DNA of 39,778 nt from an uncultured Azohydromonas sp. (GTDB taxonomy: Bacteria > Pseudomonadota > Gammaproteobacteria > Burkholderiales > Burkholderiaceae_C): NCBI RefSeq assembly GCF_937926365.1, contig NZ_CALAOH010000249.1, positions 1 to 39,778 of the forward strand. Reading direction: 5' to 3'. How positions within the stretch are numbered: position 1 is the first letter of the stretch; each line of letters starts with the position of its first letter. This document shows positions 24,968 through 31,624 of this stretch, piece after piece. The notes beneath the pieces are model-generated. The model saw only the letters and a list, made by a program, of their open reading frames with translations, was not told the DNA's origin and made no database searches. Both the position numbers and the translations under genes were made by a program.

Positions 24968-25789
24968 ATGGCTGAACAAGACGAACCGCAAAACAACAAC
25001 CAACAGGCCCAGCGTCCCGACACCGTCAGCGCGCTGGAGCGCGGCATCGCCGTGCTGCGCTGCTTCGATGAGCAGCATCGCCAGCTCACGCCCACCGAGC
25101 TGGCGCGCCTCACCGGCATCCCGCGCCCGACCGTCACGCGGCTGGCGACCACGCTGGTCACCCTGGGCTTCATGACCCAGGAGCCCGGCGGTGAGCGCTT
25201 CATGCTGGGCCCGGGCGTGGTGTCGCTGGCGCGCGTGTTCCTCTCCGGACTGGACGTGCGCGCGGTGGCGCGCCCGCGCATGCAGGCCCTGGCCGAGGCC
25301 GTGGGCGGCGCGGTCTACCTGGCCGTGCCCGATGGGCTGGACATGGTGCTGATCGAGGCCTGCCGGCCGCGCTCGACCATGCTCACCGCGCGCCTGGACG
25401 TGGGTTCGCGCGCACCCATGGCCAACTCCGCGCTCGGCCGCGCCTACCTGTACGCGCTGCCGGCGCCCGAGCGCGAGGCGCTGATCGAGTCGCTGCGGCT
25501 GGCGCGCGGCAGCGATTGGCCCTCCCTGGAAGGCGGGCTGCGCCGCGCGCTCGACGAGGCCGCGCGGCTGGGCTACTGCAGCTCGGCGGGCGAATTCCAT
25601 CGCGAGATCAACTCGGTGTCGGTGCCGCTGATCGGGCCCAACGGCGAGGTGATGGCGCTCAACTGCGGCGGCCCCGCATTCGTGTTCACGGAGCCGGTCC
25701 TGCGCGACAGCGTCGCGCCCGGGCTGATCGAGCTGGCACGGGTGCTGGCGGCCGACATCGGCGGCAGCGTGCCGCCACCACGATCCTGA
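24968..25789 (+). CDS. IclR-family transcriptional regulator
   Basis: This 273-aa regulator has a winged helix at about residues 20-80 (LTPTELARLTGIPRPTVTRL) and an IclR effector domain with the usual LDVGSRAPMANSALGRAYLYAL and the C-terminal SVSVPLIGPNGEVMALNCGG. IclR proteins sense aromatic or short-chain acids. It sits inside the plus-strand operon, 78 bases after the FAD gene and 7 bases before the aconitase X gene, so it probably controls both arms of the island. An alternative start lies at 24911. I prefer 24968 because the extra residues are not conserved-looking. Confidence 0.9.
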   Translation: MAEQDEPQNNNQQAQRPDTVSALERGIAVLRCFDEQHRQLTPTELARLTGIPRPTVTRLATTLVTLGFMTQEPGGERFMLGPGVVSLARVFLSGLDVRAVARPRMQALAEAVGGAVYLAVPDGLDMVLIEACRPRSTMLTARLDVGSRAPMANSALGRAYLYALPAPEREALIESLRLARGSDWPSLEGGLRRALDEAARLGYCSSAGEFHREINSVSVPLIGPNGEVMALNCGGPAFVFTEPVLRDSVAPGLIELARVLAADIGGSVPPPRS

Positions 25790-25796
25790 CCATTCC

Positions 25797-27092
25797 ATGC
25801 GACTCAACGACGACGAAAAGGCAATGCTCGACGGCCGCGACGGCGCGGCCGTGAGCAAGGCGATGGACCTGCTGGTCCGCTACGGCGAGGCGCTGGGCGC
25901 CGAGCGGCTGGTGGACACCCGCAACGTGTGCGGCACCGTCAGCGCCAGCACGCCCTTCATGCGCGACTTCGCACTGCAGAAGGGCGGTATGGACGCGGTG
26001 TTCTCCGAATTCAACCTCGACAGCGACACCGTGGTCGAGGTGCCGCCGGTCAAGGTGTACAGCACCCACCTGCAGCTGGGCTTCGACCCGAACGAGGCGC
26101 AGCGCATGGGCATCGCCGAGGAGGTGGTGCAGTTCTACCGCAAGGGCGAGGCCTTCACCGCCGGACGCGGCGTGCAGCTGGGCAACACCTGCACGCCGTA
26201 CCAGGTGGGCAACGTGCCCACGCGCGGCGAGCATTGCGCCTGGATGGAGTCGTCAGCGGTCGTGTACTGCAACTCGGTGCTGGGCGGGCGCACCAACACC
26301 GAGGGCCGCGAGAGCACCGGCGCGGCCATGCTCACGGGCAAGATTCCCTATTGGGGCTACCACCTCGACGAGAACCGGCGGGGCACGCACCTGGTTGAGC
26401 TCGACATCGACCTCGAATCCACCTTCGAGTGGGGCCTGCTGGGCTACTGGATGGGCGAGCTGGTGCAGGAGCGCGTGCCGGTGGTGGTGGCGCGCGGCGG
26501 CCGGTTCCTGAAGGCGCCCAACCTGCAGCGGCTCAAGCATTTCGGCGCCGCGGCCTCCTCTTCCGGCGGCGTGGAGATGTACCACCTGGTCGGGGTCACG
26601 CCCGAGGCGCCGACGGTGGAGGAAGCCTTCGGCGGCAACCGGCCCGTGCAGCGGCTGCGCTTCGGCGAGGCCGAGCGGCGCGCGACCTGGGACAAGCTCA
26701 ACAGCACGGCGCGGGACCGCGAGGTGGACTACGTGATGCTGGGCTGCCCCCACTACAGCATCGAGCAGATCTGGGAAGCGTGCCAGCTGCTGCAGGGCCG
26801 CAAGGTGCACGAGAACAGCAGCCTGTGGATCTTTACCCCGCGTGCCATCAAGGCCCTGGCCGACCAGAACGGCTACACCAAGATCATCGAGGACGCGGGC
26901 GGGCACCTGATGAGCGACACCTGCTCGGCCATGAGCCGCGCCATGCCGCAAGGCACCAAGGTGGCCGCGCTCGACTCGGCCAAGCACGCGCACTACCTGC
27001 CCGCGATCATGGGCGTGCAGGCCTGGTTCGGCACCACCGCCGATTGCATCGACGCGGCCTGTACCGGCCGCTGGAACGGGAGGCTCGCATGA
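25797..27092 (+). CDS. Aconitase X large (catalytic) subunit
   Basis: This 431-aa protein of the AcnX family (formerly DUF521) is the catalytic half of the split bacterial type. Cysteines fit to hold the iron-sulfur cluster are C45 (NVCGTVSAS), C317 (LGCPHYSIEQ) and C376 (SDTCSAMS). The GNTCTPYQVG and GGRTNTEGRES stretches are also typical. Known AcnX enzymes dehydrate cis-3-hydroxy-L-proline in bacteria or mevalonate 5-phosphate in archaea. Neither pathway is otherwise visible here, so the substrate is open. Its stop overlaps the small-subunit start by four bases (ATGA). Confidence 0.9.
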   Translation: MRLNDDEKAMLDGRDGAAVSKAMDLLVRYGEALGAERLVDTRNVCGTVSASTPFMRDFALQKGGMDAVFSEFNLDSDTVVEVPPVKVYSTHLQLGFDPNEAQRMGIAEEVVQFYRKGEAFTAGRGVQLGNTCTPYQVGNVPTRGEHCAWMESSAVVYCNSVLGGRTNTEGRESTGAAMLTGKIPYWGYHLDENRRGTHLVELDIDLESTFEWGLLGYWMGELVQERVPVVVARGGRFLKAPNLQRLKHFGAAASSSGGVEMYHLVGVTPEAPTVEEAFGGNRPVQRLRFGEAERRATWDKLNSTARDREVDYVMLGCPHYSIEQIWEACQLLQGRKVHENSSLWIFTPRAIKALADQNGYTKIIEDAGGHLMSDTCSAMSRAMPQGTKVAALDSAKHAHYLPAIMGVQAWFGTTADCIDAACTGRWNGRLA

Positions 27093-27532
27093 ACACGACG
27101 ACGGCAACTACCACCATCGTGCTGCATGGGCACAAGGTGGTCGGCGGCATCGCCGAGGGCGAGGCGCTGCTCACTACCGAGCGCATCTCGGGCTGGGGCG
27201 GCATAGACCCGCGCACGGGCAGCGTCATCGAGACGCGCCACCCGCTGCGCGGCGTGAGCTTCGCCGGCAAGGTGCTGGTGTTTCCGGGCGCCAAGGGCTC
27301 GTCGGGCTGGTCCAACCAGTTCCACATGACGCGGCTGATGGGCACCGCGCCGGCGGCCATGCTGTTCAACGAGATGACGACCAAGATCGCGCTCGGCGCC
27401 GTGGTGACGCGCGCACCGGCGCTGACCGGTTTCGACCAGGACCCGCTGCAAGTGATCCGCACCGGCGACTGGGTACGTGTCGATGCCGAGCGCGGCATCG
27501 TCGAAGTGACGAGGCGATCCACCGATGAGTGA
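27089..27532 (+). CDS. Aconitase X small (swivel) subunit
   Basis: This 147-aa protein of the DUF126 swivel-domain family completes the AcnX enzyme. The family pattern GKVLVFPGAKGSSGWSNQF, with the conserved serine pair that contacts the substrate, is present, followed by APAAMLFNEMTTKIALGAVV. It is translationally coupled to the large subunit and its end overlaps the start of the dehydratase gene by eight bases, so the three proteins are made together. Confidence 0.9.
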   Translation: MNTTTATTTIVLHGHKVVGGIAEGEALLTTERISGWGGIDPRTGSVIETRHPLRGVSFAGKVLVFPGAKGSSGWSNQFHMTRLMGTAPAAMLFNEMTTKIALGAVVTRAPALTGFDQDPLQVIRTGDWVRVDAERGIVEVTRRSTDE

Positions 27533-29225
27533 CCAGACCCCCAAGCGCAAGCTGCGCAGCAACTTCCCGCGCGGCTCCTACCTGTGGGCCGTGCGCAATG
27601 CGCAGTGGCAGGCGATGGGCATTCCCGAGGCGGATTGCGAGAAGCCCAAGATCGCGGTCGTCAACTCCAGCTCTGAGCTCGCAGCCTGCTACAGCCACCT
27701 GGACCAGGTCGCCAAGGTGGTGAAGGAGGCGATCCGCGCCGCCGGTGGCGTGCCTTTCGAGATCCGCACCGCGGCACCGAGCGACTTCGTCACCGGCGCG
27801 GGCGCGCGGGGCGCCTACATGCTCGCCGCGCGCGACCTCGTCACCAACGACATCGAAGTCGCGGTGGAGGGCGCGCAGCTCGACGGCATGGTGTGCCTGA
27901 CCTCGTGCGACAAGACGGTGCCGGGGCAACTGATGGCCGCGGCGCGCCTGAACGTGCCGACCATCCTGGTGCCCTGCGGCTACCAGGCCAGCGGCGAGTA
28001 CAAGGGCGCGCACGTGGACATCGAGGAGGTGTTCATCCACTCCATGCACGTGGTCACGGCCAACAAGCCGGCCGAGGAGGTGGTGGAGATGAGCCGCTGC
28101 GCCATCCGCTCCCCCGGCGTGTGCTCGGGCCTGGGCACGGCCAACACGATGCACGTCGCTTGCGAGGCGCTGGGCCTGGCCCTGCCCGGCAGCGCGCCGG
28201 TGCGCGCCCTGTCCGACAAGATGTTCGAGGACGCCAAGGCGGCCGGCGCGCGCATCGTGCAGATGGTGTGGGACGACCTCAAACCGCGCGACATCCTGAC
28301 CGGGGCTGCGTTCGCCAACGCGGTGAAGGCGGTGCTGGCCATCGGCGGCTCGCTCAACGCGGTCAAGCACCTGCAGGCGGTGGCCACCGAGGCGGGCACC
28401 GGCATCGACGTCTATGCGATGTTCGAGCGCTTCGGGCCCGAGACGCCGGTCGTTGCCGGTATCCGCCCGATCGGCGATCGCTTCATTGAGGAGTTCGAGG
28501 ACGCCGGCGGCTGCCGCGGCGTCATGAAGCAGCTTGGCGCGCTGATCGACACCACCGCGTTGACGGTTTCGGGCGCAACGGTGGCCGACAACCTCGCCGT
28601 CTTCCAGGTGCGGGACGAGGAGGTCATTCGCCCGGCTTCGCGGCCGGTCGCGCCGCGCCCCGCGGTCGTGCTGCTGCGGGGCAACCTCGCGCCCGAGGCG
28701 GCGCTGAGCAAACCCGGCATCGTCGAGCGCAAGGTGCGCCGCTTCAGCGGCCCGGCGATCTGCTTCTCCACCTCCGACGAGGCACTGGCGGCGATGAACG
28801 ACGGCCGCGTGCGCCCCGGGCACGTGATCGTCATGCGCGGCGCGGGCGCTTGCGGCGGCCCCGCGATGGGCGGCGGCGCATCGCGCGTCGTGTTCGGCAT
28901 CGACGGCAAGGGCTTGGGCGACCAGGTCGCGATGCTCACCGACGGCCACCTTTCGGGCCTGGTCTGCAAGGGCCTCGTCGTGGCCGAGGTCGCGCCCGAG
29001 GCCGCCCTGGGCGGGCCGCTGGCGCTGGTGCGCGACGGTGACACGATCACGATCGACCTTGACACGCGCCGGGTCGATGTGGACCTGAGCGACGACGAGC
29101 TGGCACAGCGCCGCGTGCAATGGCAGCCGCCCACGCCGGTGTTCGACCGCGGCTGGCTGCAGATCTACCGCCGCAACGTCGGGCCGCTGTCCCAGGGCGC
29201 GGTGCTGGTGCGCGACACGAAGTAG
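27525..29225 (+). CDS. IlvD/Edd-family dehydratase (acid or sugar-acid)
   Basis: This 566-aa iron-sulfur dehydratase has the three cluster cysteines C55 (SELAACYSHL), C128 (TSCDK) and C200 (SPGVCSGLGTANTM). The C-terminal barrel carries GAGACGGPAMGGG and TDGHLSG. The family removes water from 2,3-dihydroxy acids to give 2-oxo acids. The length and the NSSSELAACYSHL variant of the first cysteine motif suggest a sugar-acid or other dihydroxy-acid dehydratase rather than the biosynthetic IlvD. Its overlap with the AcnX genes suggests a shared pathway in which two dehydrations occur. Confidence 0.9.
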   Translation: MSDQTPKRKLRSNFPRGSYLWAVRNAQWQAMGIPEADCEKPKIAVVNSSSELAACYSHLDQVAKVVKEAIRAAGGVPFEIRTAAPSDFVTGAGARGAYMLAARDLVTNDIEVAVEGAQLDGMVCLTSCDKTVPGQLMAAARLNVPTILVPCGYQASGEYKGAHVDIEEVFIHSMHVVTANKPAEEVVEMSRCAIRSPGVCSGLGTANTMHVACEALGLALPGSAPVRALSDKMFEDAKAAGARIVQMVWDDLKPRDILTGAAFANAVKAVLAIGGSLNAVKHLQAVATEAGTGIDVYAMFERFGPETPVVAGIRPIGDRFIEEFEDAGGCRGVMKQLGALIDTTALTVSGATVADNLAVFQVRDEEVIRPASRPVAPRPAVVLLRGNLAPEAALSKPGIVERKVRRFSGPAICFSTSDEALAAMNDGRVRPGHVIVMRGAGACGGPAMGGGASRVVFGIDGKGLGDQVAMLTDGHLSGLVCKGLVVAEVAPEAALGGPLALVRDGDTITIDLDTRRVDVDLSDDELAQRRVQWQPPTPVFDRGWLQIYRRNVGPLSQGAVLVRDTK

Positions 29226-29328
29226 CACCCGCGGCCCCGAGCCCGTCACGAACGAAAGCACGCCCTGCCCGCCTGCGCGGGCAGGCGAGGACTCGCCTTG
29301 TGTTGACCACCTTTGTGGAGTGAGGCCC

Positions 29329-30282
29329 ATGTTGAATCGTCGAACCGTTCTTGCGCTCCCGGCCAGCGCCTTGGCTGCCAGCGCGTGGGGCCAGGGCACG
29401 GCGGGTCGCCCCGTGCGCCTGGTGGTGGGCTTCGCGCCCGGCGGCGCGGCCGACAGCATTGCGCGCGTGATCGCACAGGCACTGGGCCGGCAGCTGGGCC
29501 AGCAGGTGATCGTGGAGAACAAGCCCGGCGCCGACGGCATCCTGGCCGCGCAGGACGTGCAACGCGCCGCGCCCGATGGCCACACCCTGCTGTGGGGCAC
29601 GAACACGGCCTTGGTCCAGGTGCCCTCGACACGCGCCAAGCCGCCATACGACCCGTTCAAGGCCTTCACGCCCATCAGCTCGGCGGGACAGTTCTCGATG
29701 TTCCTCGTCACCAGCCCCGCGCTGAAAGCCGACCACGTCAAGGCGCTGCTGGACGAGGTGGCCGCGCATCCCGACCGGTACAACGCCGCCTTCAGCAACG
29801 GTGCGGCGCAGCTGGCCATGATCCAGCTGCTCGGCCCGCGCAAAGCCGTGTACGTGCGCTACAAGGGTGACGTGCCCGCGTTGACGGACCTGGTCGGCGG
29901 CCATATCCACATGATCTGGACGACCGGCACCTCGGCCCCGGCCTTCGTGAAGGACGGCCGCGCGAAGGCGCTGCTCACGTTGCAGCCGCAACGCAGCCCG
30001 CTGCTGCCCGAGGTGCCCACCGCGGCCGAGTTGGGCCTGGGTGAGCTCACCATCCGGGCCTGGGCGGGCATTTTCGGCCCTGCCGGCATGCCGCCGGAAA
30101 TCGTTGCGAAGCTCAACAGCGAACTGCAGGCCGTGTTCAAGCGCAGCGACGTGAAGGAGCAGCTCGCGGCGCAGGGCTTCGAGGGCTTCGGCATGGGGGT
30201 GCCCGAGTTCGCCGCGTTCTTCAAGGAGCAGCACGACGGCTTCACCCGGATCGTGCGGGACAACCACATCCGGTTCGAGTGA
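29329..30282 (+). CDS. Bug-family periplasmic solute receptor 3
   Basis: This receptor of about 317 aa has a short signal peptide (ASAWGQG), the Bug signature RLVVGFAPGGAADSIAR, and ligand regions KPGADGILAAQDVQRAAPDGHT and YVRYKGDVPALTDL. It has VGFAPGG where the other three have VPFAPGG, VPNAPGG or VPFPPGG. The ATG at 29329 has GGAG eight bases upstream. A GTG three codons earlier is also possible. It follows the dehydratase by about 100 bases on the same strand. Confidence 0.9.
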   Translation: MLNRRTVLALPASALAASAWGQGTAGRPVRLVVGFAPGGAADSIARVIAQALGRQLGQQVIVENKPGADGILAAQDVQRAAPDGHTLLWGTNTALVQVPSTRAKPPYDPFKAFTPISSAGQFSMFLVTSPALKADHVKALLDEVAAHPDRYNAAFSNGAAQLAMIQLLGPRKAVYVRYKGDVPALTDLVGGHIHMIWTTGTSAPAFVKDGRAKALLTLQPQRSPLLPEVPTAAELGLGELTIRAWAGIFGPAGMPPEIVAKLNSELQAVFKRSDVKEQLAAQGFEGFGMGVPEFAAFFKEQHDGFTRIVRDNHIRFE

Positions 30283-30315
30283 CGCCCGGATTTCATAACG
30301 TTCAGGAGACATTGC

Positions 30316-31284
30316 GTGAACCTGATCCAACGCCTGCTTGCCGTGGCCATCGCCGCGACCAGCTTTGCCGCCGCGGCGCCTGCATGGGCCCAGAGCTTTC
30401 CTGACAAACCGGTGCGCCTGATCGTGCCGTTTCCGCCAGGCGGCGCCACCGACGCGCTCGCCCGCCTGATGGGCGACAAGCTGGCCGAGCGCTGGAAACA
30501 GCCGGTCGTGGTGGAAAACCGGCCGGGCGCGAACACCGCCCTTGGCACCGACGTGGTGGCCAAATCGAAGCCCGATGGCCACGTGCTGGGCATCGTGACC
30601 GGTTCACACGTCATCAATCCGCTGCTGACCAACAAGCTGCCCTACGACACGCTCAAGGACTTGACCGGTGTCATGGCGCTCACCCGCTTCCACATGGCGT
30701 TGTACGCGCATCCGTCGTTCCCTGCGAACACGCCGGCCGAACTGATCGCGCTGGCCAGGCGCAATCCGGGCAAGGTGGCTTACGCCTCGGCAACCACGCA
30801 AACCTACCTCGGCATGGCGCTGCTGGAGATGAAGACGGGCGTGAAGATGCAGTACGTGCCCTACAAGGGCAGTTCGCAAGCCATCAACGACCTGATCGGC
30901 GGGCATGCCCAGTTGATGGTGGACCCGGTGCTGCAAAGCACCCTGGAGCATGTCAAGAGCGGCAGGCTCAAACTGATCGGCACGCTCGGTGCCACCCCGG
31001 CCGAGTTGACGCCCGGCGCGCCAGGGTTCTCCGGCGTTGTGCCGGGTTATGACTTCTCAGGCGTCTTCGGCCTTGTGGCGCGCGGTGGCACCCCGCCGGC
31101 ACTGGTGAGCCGCATCCGCGACGACTTCGCCGCGGTGATGAAGCTGCCCGAGGTCGCTGAGCGCATCCGCAGCATCGGCCAGGAACCCCTGGCCACGACC
31201 CCGGATGAATACAACGCTTACATCCGCGACGAGATGAAGAAGTGGGAGCCGGTGGTCCAGGCTACGGGTGCCCGCCTGGAGTAA
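30316..31284 (+). CDS. Bug-family periplasmic solute receptor 4
   Basis: This 322-aa receptor starts with GTG (AGGAG ribosome-binding site at a good distance). It has a signal peptide ending at PAWAQS, the signature RLIVPFPPGGATDALAR, and ligand regions PGANTALGTDVVAKSKPDGHVL and YVPYKGSSQAINDL. It is the last gene of the plus arm and is followed by a strong terminator at 31401. Four Bug receptors in one 12-kb island suggest several related ligands or recent expansion. Confidence 0.92.
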   Translation: MNLIQRLLAVAIAATSFAAAAPAWAQSFPDKPVRLIVPFPPGGATDALARLMGDKLAERWKQPVVVENRPGANTALGTDVVAKSKPDGHVLGIVTGSHVINPLLTNKLPYDTLKDLTGVMALTRFHMALYAHPSFPANTPAELIALARRNPGKVAYASATTQTYLGMALLEMKTGVKMQYVPYKGSSQAINDLIGGHAQLMVDPVLQSTLEHVKSGRLKLIGTLGATPAELTPGAPGFSGVVPGYDFSGVFGLVARGGTPPALVSRIRDDFAAVMKLPEVAERIRSIGQEPLATTPDEYNAYIRDEMKKWEPVVQATGARLE

Positions 31285-31624
31285 GGCCGATGCAACTTCG
31301 TGGTCTCGGGCAGCTTGACCGCGCGCAGTTCGATTCCCGCAGCCTTGGCATCTTCAAGGGCCTTCGCGCCCGTGGTTTCTGATGTCGTTTGACACCGCAC
31401 GGCTCCATGACGCAGTTTTCGGCATGCGTCGGAGCCATTTTTGCTGCAGATAATCGAACTAATCCAAGGGGCGTTTTTTGACGCCGATTCAGCTGTTCAC
31501 CCAAGCCGTGGCCGGCCCGCAAGACACGACAAGGAGTTGCGGCAGCTGCGGCTGCTTTGCCGCAGCCGCACGCTCGCCGATCGGCCGCACTGGGCATGCA
31601 GGATCGGCGCCTGGCGTGGAAGGG
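31285..31624. other. Convergent intergenic region
   Basis: These 340 bases lie between Bug receptor 4 and the helicase gene. They hold the terminator at 31401-31442 and, before it, a minus-strand coding-like stretch of about 30 residues (with KALEDAKAAGIELRAV) that could be a remnant of a lost gene. Nothing else is supported. Confidence 0.45.
31401..31442 (+). terminator. Rho-independent terminator of the organic-acid operon
   Basis: GGCTCC and GACGCA pair with TGCGTC and GGAGCC (with a two-base bulge) around a 10-base loop, followed by ATTTTTG. It lies about 115 bases after receptor 4 and would end the plus-strand transcript. Confidence 0.75.

Noticed and set aside
27366..29843. 825-aa minus-strand frame opposite the IlvD/Edd gene
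   Set aside because: It spans two well-supported plus-strand genes. The length comes from GC codon bias.
31218..31400. 60-aa minus-strand frame with KALEDAKAAGIELRAV
   Set aside because: It looks partly coding but is too short and overlaps the end of Bug receptor 4. It is kept only as a possible remnant note.
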